From positions 107,955,707-108,019,706 of the forward strand of contig OU015496.1 of the NCBI GenBank assembly GCA_907164885.2: a stretch of 64,000 bases of DNA, written 5' to 3'. This document shows positions 21,718 through 30,988 of this stretch, piece by piece (position 1 is the stretch's first letter; each line of letters opens with the position of its first letter). Made by a program: the position numbers and the translations under genes. The notes under the pieces were generated by a model. The model worked only from the letters and a program-made list of their open reading frames with translations. It ran no database searches and had not been told where the DNA came from. The DNA is from Dolomedes plantarius. Taxonomy: Eukaryota; Arthropoda; Arachnida; Araneae; Dolomedidae.

Positions 21718-23524
21718 GGGGCCCACCCCGTGCTTAATTGTTAATTAGCTAGTTAATCTTTGAGATGTGTGAATAAAGCGAATTGGAACTGGCAATTTTA
21801 TCACCTTAATTGGGTGTGCTTTGCTATCAGCTTTTCTGATATTTATTATTCTAAATTTACTCTCCGACACCTCCACGTGGTGGGCCCTGGGGGTCTGCCT
21901 TTGGTAGACCGCTAACGCGGGAGGAGCGTGTTTAGTTGATATTTAGTTACGCAGCTTTAAGATGGTGAAAGAGTATGAGAACATGGAAGAATTGAGGACA
22001 CTTACTGAGGAATAAGCTCAGTTGAAAGTTAACAGTCTCAACAGTGCAATAAGTACTTCCAAGTTGTCTGTCGAGAGGAAAAGAACGATGAATGAGGACC
22101 TTCTTGAGTTAATGAATACTATAAAAGAACAGCAAAAGGTTATTCAGTTTTATAAGGGGCAGTTGAGTGTGCTCGAAAGCCAAGGCTTGAAGAGCTATGC
22201 TGAGGTGGCTAATTAGAAGCCACTGGAGAGAAAGAAGGCCCTCAAGAGGGCGTGGGAATATAAGAATGAAATCGTTGTTTCCCAAAGGTGGAACAAGATG
22301 CGGACAGTATCAAAAAGTCGATACAAGAAAGGATTGACCCAGCAAAGTTTGGTATTGGGATCAAGACCTGTAAGAAAATTGGAAGAGAAAGGGTACTGAT
22401 TGGAGCAGAAAATGAAAAGGACTTAGAGACATTGATCGCTGAGTTCAAAAAGATTGATAAAGATGAACGAGTGTTTGAGATTTACTCGAAGACGCAGAGA
22501 GATCCGAAGGTAATTATATTTGATGTTTTGGAGACATTTAAAAATGAAGATGTAATTAGGAATTTAAAAAGTCAGAACGAGGAGTTGAGGTATATGACGA
22601 TGAAGGTGGTTACTAAATATAACACGCAGAAGGGACAGAACTGGGTCCTAAGTATAGAAGGTGCTTCCTATCCAAAATTGGCGGAAATGAAAAAGATTAG
22701 ATTGGGTTGGCAACGCTATGTTTGGAAAGATTATGTGAGACCTACTATTTGTTATAAATGTTGGAAATTTGGAAACACCGCTACATATTGTAAGAATATA
22801 ACAAATGTATAACCTGTGCTGAAGAAGCACATGAATCAGACACGAGTAAAAAGAACTTAGTCTGTGGAAACTGCCCTGCTTATCAGAAGAGGACTGGTGT
22901 TAAAATTGACGTGGCTTATAAGCCAACTGATAGAAATTGTAATTCTTTTAAAGAGGAAGTACGCAGGATTATCACTAATACGTTTTATTGTGACACGGGA
23001 CCTCTTCGCCTTTGATTCTTCTCATTTGGTGTCTTTTGCGCTGGATATTGTTAAATAACTTTAATTTGGCTTATTGTTGATATTTTTTAAGTTTGTTGTT
23101 TATTATGAATTGTTGTTTGTTTAAGATAAACTGTTAATATTGTTTCCTATACTGGTTGTATAGGGCGTCGAGCTGACGCATTTTGTATCTTGAGTTTCCC
23201 AATAAAGTTGTTGTTAGAGAAAGTGATGTAGATGGCAGATGGTGGCTGCGTTAATTTGTTGTTTGATATTTAATTTATAGTTATCGGCTCTTTGATGGTC
23301 TGCTTTTGTAGGACCGCAAGCGGATGGTGTTGTTTCTGACATGGACTTGGGATGATGATCTTTGCCCTGCGGGCGGCTGGGTCCTAGATGTTGCGGGTGG
23401 AGGAGCCCGGGGTTGCTTATGGACGAGCGGAATGCCATCCCGGCGACTAGTTTTCAGTAGATAATTTTACGGATACGCTTAGGCGTGGGACGGAGCGCGA
23501 CCGGCTTTGTCGGTCTTTCATGAA
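21718..23524 (+). mobile_element. Non-LTR retrotransposon, ORF1 only, with 17-bp target duplication
   Basis: The element is bounded by exact 17-bp direct repeats (TCTTTCCAAGAAAAAAA) at 21701-21717 and 23525-23541. The duplicated words belong to the mariner it interrupts. It has a GC-richer leader with a small hairpin (GGTCTGCCTTTGGTAGACC), a degraded ORF1, an AATAAA near 23201, and a 3' end with a short hairpin (GACCG-loop-CGGTC) near 23497-23514. There is no reverse transcriptase ORF, so the copy is internally deleted. Lack of a poly-A tail and a 3' stem-loop suggest a clade that primes through a structured 3' end. Confidence 0.85.
21961..22985 (+). pseudogene. LINE ORF1 (nucleic-acid-binding, zinc knuckle), degraded
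   Basis: From the ATG at 21961 the frame reads MVKEYENMEELRTL, then a TAA, then a coiled-coil-like stretch to KSYAEVAN. A second frame from about 22285 (EQDADSIKKSIQERIDPAKF) continues for 175 residues to a CCHC-type knuckle, CYKCWKFGNTATYC. Its final His is replaced by Thr when compared with the usual C-x2-C-x4-H-x4-C. More Cys pairs (CGNCPAYQKR) follow after a frameshift, ending near EEVRRIITNTFY. ORF1 proteins of this type bind the element RNA. No ORF2 follows. Confidence 0.82.
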
Positions 23525-23879
23525 TCTTTCCAAGAAAAAAACAATAAACATGTACGTACCTAATTTTGTTCATTTTTTTCAAACATGAAATACGGTCAAT
23601 AATTTTGGACCACCTTGTATTGTATTACATATTAATATTGTACATATGTACAAGATATTTAAAAAACTGTATGTTGATGGTCTAAAAATATCCAATAAAG
23701 TAGTCTGCCGTATTAACGCCTTTTTTTTCGCGAAGAATTTCTTTATAGCAGACAAATTATTCCATGCCTTGTTGTGATCACGCGATCTTTATTAGAGTCT
23801 ATATTCCCTAAAACATTTAAATATTTCTCATTTGCAGTGAGATTGGGTCAGGTTCATAAATGTCGTTACGTTTTCTTGT

Positions 23880-24160
23880 GGAATTGGGTCTGTATTCGTC
23901 AGTGATGCTTTGGTCGCGCATTCTATAAGATCATCGAATTTTAGCTCATCAAGAGGAGAATCCAACAGCTCGTTGACATCATCTCTTTCCATATCTCACC
24001 GCCTTCCATATCTAATTGCCTAGCAATATCGACAACTTCTTCTATCACACGATCAATATGATCAGTTTTAGGAGTTGTTTCTTCTCGTTTTTTGAAAAAT
24101 ATTAGACAAAGTTTCTTCCAGACACCATTTAAATTTATTTGAGAAATTTCATTCCAAGAT
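23880..24160 (-). pseudogene. Tigger transposase, C-terminal tail
   Basis: Minus-strand pieces read KSWNEISQINLNGVWKKLC, then IEEVVDIARQLDMEG, and after a frame change RDDVNELLDSPLDELKFDDL with IECATKASLTNTDPI. This order (a W-x2-V/I-S-x3-L-N-G-VW segment, then an acidic LxxxxxxELxxEDL segment) is that of the C-terminal region of Tigger/jerky-type transposases. The catalytic core is absent. Confidence 0.75.
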
Positions 24161-24174
24161 TTAAAAAGGGAAAA

Positions 24175-24306
24175 ATTTCAGGTAGTCTCTTCTAACGAAA
24201 GTACCGCAGATTATTAACGTACGATTACTTATCGTTGCTTACCTCTTTTGTATGTTTATATGTATGTATGTATGTGTTATGTATATATGTATTTATATAT
24301 ATGTAC

Positions 24307-24363
<57 letters not shown>

Positions 24364-24529
24364 AAAATTTTGACGCATCTTGGTAATTTTCTGTTTACTG
24401 CTTGTCTAAGCGATAGACTGGGTTTGGAGCGCTGTCAAAATTATAACTCGCGAGGACGGATGGACGGATGGTTTTAGCGTCTGAAATTTTCATTTCCGCA
24501 GGACCGTTATGGAGGAACGTAATCCTGCG
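24175..24529 (+). repeat. Dispersed repeat R1, copy c, with (TA)n core
   Basis: This complete copy of 355 bp starts TTTCAGGTAGTCTCTTCTAA and ends GGAACGTAATCCTGCG. Flanking words TTAAAAAGGGAAAA (24161-24174) and TTAAAAAGGGTAAAA (24530-24544) look like a 14-15-bp target duplication with one mismatch. That suggests insertion by retroposition. The centre is a (TA)n array at 24308-24360. No coding sequence, poly-A tail or pol III boxes were recognised. Confidence 0.8.
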
Positions 24530-24724
24530 TTAAAAAGGGTAAAATAACAAACCGTGGGACTTTGAATTCGCGTAAGTCGGGGTATTACTGTATCTGTAAA
24601 TATATTTGTGTTTGAACATTTCAAATAAACAACTCGAATATAGTTCTCCTTCCTAAAGTAAATCAGATTGGTATATCTCCAAGCGCGACTGCATCCTCTT
24701 ATACAGGGAAATGATAAAGTTAAA

Positions 24725-25127
24725 ACTGCTGTGTATTAACCCTATTGGATTTGGTCACCTCAGTGTTAAGCTATGGAGAAAATTTGTCCGCTATTCACAG
24801 CTACATAAATGTTTATTATCCAATAAAATTGGTGTTTTCAGACAGTCTGAGCAATTTTGCACCTTTCAACAGTAATAATTTTATAAATTTCGTACACAAA
24901 AGGAGTTTATGAGCGTTTCAAAAATAACAGATTTTCTCCCGGAATAATTTAAATTTTAAAATATTATTTGCATTTAAAAAAACGAAAGATGTCCCAGAGT
25001 GTAAAATTTGTTTCTCTATTACAGAGTACAATTTTAAAAAAATCTTTCAATTCAAGTTGGCAATCCTTGGACACATTTTCCCCATAGGCTAACATTGAGG
25101 TGAGCAATAGGGTTAGCACACAGCAGT
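24725..25127 (-). mobile_element. MITE R2, complete copy (inverted)
   Basis: The 403-bp element has matching ends ACTGCTGTGTATTAACCCTA and the complement of ACTGCTGTGTGCTAACCCTA, followed by a shared CACCTCAGTGTTAA-type block. The interior is the reverse complement of the 48064-48488 copy. The family and target preference are not clear; no exact target duplication was seen. Confidence 0.85.
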
Positions 25128-26916
25128 CTCAATGTTAACAATGTTTATCTTCAATTCTAATGTTTGCATACGGCGAAATTTTTAATGATAGATTAGTAAA
25201 TGCATATTTTTTAAAATTATGTTTCTGACTTGTTAAAGAAAATTCTTAAATAAAAAAGGCGGAGTTTTCAAAAATTTAAATTTTTCCGAATTCATTTTTT
25301 GATAGGGCATTTAAATACTGATATCTATCGCGATAATTTTTTTTTCAACTTATGAAACTAAAATGAAATCATTTTTTGTAAACATGTGCATTGAACATAT
25401 AGATCGATTTTAAAATTACACAAAACTCAACTCAAAAATATGCCTTAACCAATATGTGGTTAAATATAACTGGGAGAAATATCCACCTAGCAATGGGATT
25501 GAAGATTCACGATAGTCAATTGATGGATTTTCTCCTTGAAAGAGCTTCGAGCAAAACATAATAATGTTTGATCACACATAGCGTAAGATTTTTTTTCCTA
25601 TTTTTAATAGAATCGTTAAACAGAATCCTGATGTTTATCAAAGTGTTAAACTGGTTAACGAAATATATCATGTCATAACTGCTGCGCCAAACAAATGGTC
25701 AGAACAACAAACGAACGTAAAAGTTATAATTTTTAGGCCAAAAAAACCATGAAAACGACGATAAAAATATATACATATGAAGAGAATTCATAAAAAACAA
25801 AAAACAATCAAAGTTGAGAAAGACCATATGAGATCACAGATATAAACCCCCAACATAACCACAGCTAGATGAAGAGCTCACAAAAGAGTTATTTCTGAGA
25901 GCATTATTCAAACAAAACTCTTGAAGGGCAATATCATGTCAACTCAAAGAGAATCTGGTTGTGTGACTATATTTTGTCACGTCTCTGACGCCAAATGCCA
26001 AAATATCCAGAGGCGGAAAAAAACCTTTTAGGAGAATTATTTTTCATCAACCGTTACCCTTAGAAATTAAAACATCTCCCAAAACGACAGAATCCGAGCT
26101 AAAAAAATTCTGATAGTATTACTAAAAAAAAAACGGTACAATAATACATTAAGGCTATGAAAACTTCCTAAAACATTTACACATAGGCACTATTAATTAG
26201 ATTTTTGGGGTTTTGAGTCCTTTAAGTTTTGAAGCTCCTAAAAGGAGAGACCGAAATCGATTACACGATCACTCGGTCATTTGTAATCTGTCAACTTGTT
26301 TTAAAAATTAAATAAAAAACTGGTAACATCCATCACGGGATAGCAAAAAAAAAATCTGCTTGATTCTGACGATTAGAAAAAAAATTCTTGCTTTCTAGCT
26401 AGACAAAGTGTCGTGAGCTTTTAAGATGATATCCATATTTTTTTTCATTTCCTGGATGCCTTATGCTGATACCTAAATATAAGGGAGAAAATATGTTGTT
26501 AGTACTTAGTTACTCGTTGATTTATCAACAGTTAAGTTTGATGATTTGAACTATAAATCAAACGAAAGAAAATCATTATTTTGCTTGTCTGCTTTGATGT
26601 CATTTTGAAAAGACAATTCGGGTGTCAGTGTTTTATTGCTACGAGAAATCCTAACCATCAATCTAATTTGCACCCCCCCCCCCCACAGTATAAGCAGACA
26701 ATCTGCTCAAAATGTCTTTTTCACAGTTGTGCCCATGCCAGACAGACGTTTTATAAATTTGGAGTATGTACAAATGGTCATACATTCCACATTTTAGGGA
26801 TTAAAAGAATTGATGCTAACAGAAATACACCTCTTCATTTAAAGACTGTTTTTGTTGCAAATCTTGTATAGCAGAAAGAAAAAAATATCGTTTCTGAAAT
26901 TTATTTCCAATCAAAA
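25128..26916. other. Unassigned AT-rich stretch
   Basis: No transposon ends found. A poly-C run followed by CAG at 26676-26690 precedes a frame reading ICSKCLFHSCAHARQTFYKF to 26871. It could be mistaken for an exon, but no known domain is seen. Confidence 0.35.
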
Positions 26917-27084
26917 GCCTTGAGGTAGGCCGTTGGCTTTCGGTGGTGAGGGTGCTCGGATCGAATCCCTAAATGCGCCATTAAATACCTCCATGTGTAG
27001 GCCGGATATGATCACGTTAAACTTTTCCTTACGGGGTGGGATTGCATGTATCCCAAGAAAACGGGCCCAAAAATGAGTAAATAA

Positions 27085-27089
<5 letters not shown>
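26917..27089 (+). mobile_element. tRNA-derived SINE
   Basis: The head has GAGGTAGGCCGTTGGC and, about 30 bp on, GGATCGAATCC, which fits the box B consensus. The shared body word GTAGGCCGGATATGATCACG matches the SINE at 56206. The tail is A-rich (AAATAAATATAAATA) and grades into a (TA)n array. Confidence 0.8.

Positions 27090-27156
<67 letters not shown>
27090..27156. repeat. (TA)n microsatellite
   Basis: A TA array of about 66 bp grows directly from the SINE tail. Confidence 0.97.
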
Positions 27157-27160
<4 letters not shown>

Positions 27161-27670
27161 CTTTCGTCGTTCCTTTCCTTATAAACCAGCCTCAAACAAA
27201 AAACTATTTATTATACATCAATTATTGTGCGTCATTTCATTAACAATAGCATCTAAAAAATTTCCTGAAAACTTTATCAGATAATATGTATTATTATGTG
27301 AAATATCATGATAATGGTAGAGATTTGTGTTAAAAAACATAATTATGAGAAAAACGCATTGAAAGTTTTTTGTCAATTCACTTTTGTAGCAGACGATGTT
27401 TTTTTAAAATTGATGTACAATGAAAATCAAAACGGTTTTAGAAGAGAAAAGATTGAATTACATGATTCTTGCAAAAAGTAAAATTGACCAAAACAGTCAA
27501 AGATGACATTTTCAACGTAGACAGTCACCTTAAGTATCCTTTCTTACTGTGTTCACTTTTTGTTTATTTTGTATTTGCTGTGATGTAACATTTTATTGTT
27601 TTATTTATAGCGCTTTATTTGTCACATCGTTGATGAAACAACCTTTATTGTGAATTTTTGAATGATTATG
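27157..27670. other. Unassigned AT-rich stretch
   Basis: Nothing recognised. It lies upstream of the Helitron helicase fragment and may contain decayed Helitron sequence. Confidence 0.35.
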
Positions 27671-28376
27671 CAGAAGGATGGGAGGTACTATTTTGCTCTT
27701 GGCTGGTGACTTCTGACAGACTCTGCCAGAAGATAGGGCAAAAATTGTAGATGATAAACTAATTTTTAACTCCCTTATTCCACGTGGAACAAGAACTGAT
27801 GAAATACATGCATGTCTGAAATCTTCAGTTATATGGAATGAAATGGAAACACTTGATCTTCAAACTAATATGAGGGTTCATATGACAGGTGATGCTGATG
27901 CACATTAGTTTTCTGATACTTTACTTCAACTAGGAAATGGAAACTTGATGTCTCATGGCGATGATGGACTTATAGCAATGGAAGATATTGGAAAATTAAT
28001 TGAAAATCATGAAGATTTGTTACAAGAAGTGATTCCCAACCTCTCTCAGCATTTTGAAGATCATCGTTGGTTACGTGTAAGACCTATCCTTGCACCAAAA
28101 AACGACAACGTTATACTCATTAATAAGCAGCTTTTAGTTCATTTGCCTGTCACATCCCAGATTTATAAGTCAGTTGATACAGTTTGTACTACAGGTGATA
28201 GAGTACTTTACAACATTTCATATGCGGAAGGGGAAAGTCTCAAAGAAAGAATTCATCGCCTATACGCGGAGGGGTACAGAGAAGGGAATTTCTCGCCGAG
28301 GGGGGGGGGAGAAAAAGTATTTTTCTTCTGCCTGCGACTGTTGACAGTACGTGGGATTCGTACCCAAAAAATGTAA
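27671..28376 (+). pseudogene. Helitron Pif1-like helicase, C-terminal fragment
   Basis: The reading begins GGTILLLAGDF, a TGA, then QTLP, the conserved GDFRQTLP box that lies between the Walker B and later motifs of Helitron helicases. It continues IPRGTRTDEIHACLKSSVIW, ETLDLQTNMRVH, a TAG, then FSDTLLQLGNGNLMSHGDDG, and from 27945 open to WLRVRPILAPKNDNVILIN and LPVTSQIYKSVDTVC. These are family hallmarks in the right order. An extra in-frame segment of about 16 codons (EDRAKIVDDKLIFNSL) splits QTLP from IPRGT. The frame ends in a G-rich stretch, and two stops interrupt it. Confidence 0.9.
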
Positions 28377-28478
28377 ATACCTTTATTCGTTGTATTTTAG
28401 TGTTTCCATTATCTGACAATGATTGCTGAAGGGAGTGGGTCCTTAAGCCGACCGGCTAGACGGGCGAAGCACGGCTAG
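27671..28478 (+). mobile_element. Helitron fragment: helicase C-terminal part and 3' terminus
   Basis: A Helitron helicase pseudogene is followed, about 100 bp beyond its last codon, by a 3' end of the expected form: CGGGCGAAGCACGGCTAG at 28461-28478 with a small hairpin, terminal CTAG, and T as the next base. The end differs from family Hel-1, so this is a second Helitron family. The 5' part, including Rep, is missing. Confidence 0.78.
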
Positions 28479-28480
28479 TA

Positions 28481-28556
<76 letters not shown>

Positions 28557-28562
28557 TATATA
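28479..28562. repeat. (TA)n microsatellite
   Basis: A TA array begins at the base after the Helitron CTAG terminus. Confidence 0.96.
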
Positions 28563-28631
28563 ACTCCCTTAATGGTCGTTCTTACAAAGAGGAATGACAT
28601 TTCCAGTTCTAAAGACGGAATCGAAAGAATG

Positions 28632-28898
28632 GGCCCCGTAAGCTAAAGGTTAATTCCGTAGACCGGAAAGTCTCTCAATGAGGTGGGAGGAGGTACGACC
28701 CCCCCCCCCCCAGATGTCTCCTCTGGGGTTGCTTGGACTAAACGAAGGTGGCAACTTGCTAAGACAGACTCTAAACCTTGTGGAGATAACCCCTTGTGAT
28801 ATATACAGGAGCCGCCCACTTCAGCCCGAAGCCTGTATGGGCCAGGTCTGTAACTTCCAGCCAGGGGGTGGGGGGCATTAAAAGAAGCAACAACAATG
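28632..28898 (+). mobile_element. SINE body, 5'-truncated
   Basis: The text CCGTAGACCGGAAAGTCTCT and AATGAGGTGGGAGG matches the body of the SINE at 32283-32516 in the same relative order (CCGTAGACTGGAGAGTCT, CATGAGGTCAGTG). The tRNA-like head is missing. A C14 run interrupts it at 28699-28712. The tail is AAAAGAAGCAACAACAATGA. Confidence 0.7.
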
Positions 28899-30189
28899 AG
28901 TAATTCTATCAAAACACTCTTTCTTTTAATAGTTCCTGAAATAATCCACCTTTATGGAAGAGAAAACAGTATTTTATTATGGATGGGGAATTACTCGTTC
29001 CATTACACATTATTTTCATTCAGAAGAAATAAAGTATTGCGATAAAATTGCAATAGATACCTAACATACATCGAACTTCGGAATAACACGTTATCGCCTT
29101 CCGAAAGTCATTGGTATTTCTGTGAAGAACTATTATACCAGATCAATAGGAGAGAGATTTTGAAGGACATCTTTGAACTTTAAATGCTACATAGCTATAT
29201 TTAGCTGCATGAAGTGCTGCACGTGGCGAACAGCGGAAACGATAATAAAAAAGAGGCTTAAGTTAAACCTTTTTTATTTAAAGATACAACCAAAAATAAA
29301 ATGTTTATTGATGCAAGACAGGAGTTTCCTTTTCACTGCTTTTGTGAGATACACATTAAAGGTGACTCCTATATAATTTTACAAATTGTGATTTTTGAAA
29401 CTTTTAGAGAAAGCAGATAAGTGATCTTTTTCTTCACACAGTTATTAATATTCAAGATAAGTTCAAAGTCTGTTATGGTTAAAATGCCCTGTGTTATAAT
29501 TAGAGTATCAACAAATTTCATTAAGAATATGAACAAATGCTATATATTACAATTAGAGTATAATGTTAAAAAAAAATGCTGGAACAGCTTCCTCATACGC
29601 GCACTTTCTCGCCAAGCCAAAATTTTACCGCCATCCTTGAAACCATTTTTATTTACACCAGCTCTTTGCATGTGAAAATGTGTAAATAACATCATATCAT
29701 GATCATGATCATGATACTATCATCATGATATGATGAGGAGAAAGGAACAAGCCGCGCCGCGAGGATTGGCACGATATCATCTTGGCGAGAAAGGACAGGT
29801 ATACGGAATATTAGCCAAAATGCTTGAATCCATTTTTTACATGAAATATAATTCTCTACATACATGTCATACAAGGCATTTCTTGATATTGTGTAAACTG
29901 ATCGGAGATCATTAAATTTTATTTCTTTAAATAGTTTAAACTGGAACAACAATGAGGAATTACTTACACGCCCTTTAAATAGTCCGATAGGAATACGTAA
30001 TGATGATTTTAGTTACAGAACTAAATAACTGAGAAAAAATTGCTAATAAGGTATATAATGGCACCCAAATTGCTTTACTACATGTGATCAGCATTGAATT
30101 TGTCCTACATCTAACGCGTATCCTAAATTTTTTCTCAAGAAAGCCCAGCCCTATTTCAAAAACGAAATTGGAAATCGAAATAACCTAAT
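28899..30189. other. Unassigned AT-rich stretch
   Basis: No gene recognised. It contains the palindromic structure described separately at 29603-29793. Confidence 0.4.
29603..29793. repeat. Nested palindrome with ATCATG repeats
   Basis: The outer arms CTTTCTCGCCAAG (29603) and CTTGGCGAGAAAG (29781) are exact complements. Near the centre, CATCATATCATGAT (29691) and ATCATGATATGATG (29720) are exact 14-bp complements around GATCATGATA. No TIR, TA or TTAA layout was found. Confidence 0.7.
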
Positions 30190-30790
30190 TTTCTCTTTAA
30201 TGAACGCGCGGGAAAGTTATTTTTAGACTTCCGTGATCTCGACCCACCTTCGAAGAAATACCACATGATCGGGGTCAGCCAATTAAAAGAATTCTAAGCC
30301 TAGCGGCCAAACCAGAAGTTTCTCAGTATAAAAGGTGAGACAGCTGATTTTCGCGAGCTCTGCTTCATTACTTCCTTGCTCGCTGTCCGCGTCCTGCTTC
30401 CAATCCTATACCGTAATGAAAAATCTGTATTCTCAAGCCTTGGCAACCGGCCCGGGATGTGCAGCCAGTATCGTTTGTGTGTGTCCTGATGAATCCGGAA
30501 TATCTTCGTTATGTGGAATAATAAAAATAATATGTATCGCGTCAGTGCTGTGCGTCTTCTTCAGTGCCTCTCCTCTCTGTGGTTATTTCCTCCCCGATGT
30601 GTTTTGGCTCCTGAAAAACGTGTTCGTCTTTGGATCTCAAGTGTGTGTGCGTTCCTGCTCTTTCCTCAAATGTGTCCACCGCCACGTCTACAAAAGGGTG
30701 AATCCATCACATGTACCGGTCTATTAGAAGTATTACCGCTCTGGCTACGTCTACACTGTCGTGTTTCATCTCCTCTACGCAGTTAAAGTT
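30190..30790 (+). promoter_or_regulatory. Promoter-like, GC-balanced island; solo LTR or first exon?
   Basis: This stretch is less AT-rich than its surroundings. It has a CCAAT at 30279, a TATA box (TATAAAA) at 30327-30333, possible start sites about 30-40 bp on (TTCATTA near 30365), AATAAAAATAA near 30522, and CT/GT-rich sequence beyond. This order (TATA, start, polyadenylation-like signal, GT-rich) suits a solo LTR; a host promoter with first exon is the alternative. An ATG at 30417 opens 104 codons of Cys-rich, hydrophobic reading without a recognised domain. No matching second LTR or clear terminal TG/CA with target duplication was found. Confidence 0.35.
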
Positions 30791-30815
30791 GCACTTGTAT
30801 ATATATATATACACA

Positions 30816-30988
30816 CAGTGGAATCTCGATCTATCGTTTTTCAAGGGACCGATTGAAATGAATGATAAATGCGGGAAAACGATAGATCTGGAAACATAAC
30901 AAAGCAATATGATCTTTGGGACTGGATAAAATGAACGAGACATGCGGAAAAACGATGGATCCGAAAACGATCGATCGAGATTCCACTG
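30816..30988. mobile_element. Tigger/pogo-type MITE, family T2, 173 bp
   Basis: The ends are CAGTGGAATCTCGATCTATC and GATCGATCGAGATTCCACTG, with TA after the right end. It is a short relative of the 1.0-kb element at 4854-5865, sharing the AAACGATAGATC subterminal words. A TA/CA microsatellite of about 17 bp adjoins the left end. Confidence 0.92.

Larger units (their letters stand above)
21480..23617 (-). mobile_element. Mariner 5'-end copy 2, inverted, split by a LINE
   Basis: On the minus strand it starts CAAGGTGGTCCAAAATTATT at 23617 (TA at 23618-23619). It matches MITE copy 1 for about 230 bp if the LINE at 21718-23524 is left out. Beyond that it continues past the MITE breakpoint into a transposase start at about 21600-21480, where it meets copy 1. 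It is thus the 5' part of the fuller parent of the MITE, lying head to head with it in one large inverted repeat. Confidence 0.82.
20953..24590 (-). mobile_element. Composite Tigger-type element with three nested insertions
   Basis: The left end CAGTAATTCCCCGA and the right end CGGGGTATTACTG are inverted partners, each beside a TA (20951-20952, 24591-24592). A second inward copy of the right end (CGTAAGTCGGGGTA) at 21094-21107 means 20953-21107 could instead be a solo MITE. The C-terminal part of a Tigger transposase lies at 23880-24160 on the minus strand. A mariner MITE pair (21209-23617), a LINE inside that, and R1 (24175-24529) are later insertions. The N-terminal four-fifths of the transposase is missing. 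Confidence 0.7.

Noticed and set aside
26581..26871. Zinc-finger-like exon after a poly-C tract
   Set aside because: Cys and His spacing does not fit a known finger, and the upstream tract is a homopolymer, not a typical acceptor.
30335..30727. 130-codon frame as a protein-coding gene
   Set aside because: It has no ATG at its start (it begins at GTG inside the TATA region) and no domain. Only a 104-codon ATG frame remains, and it is unsupported.
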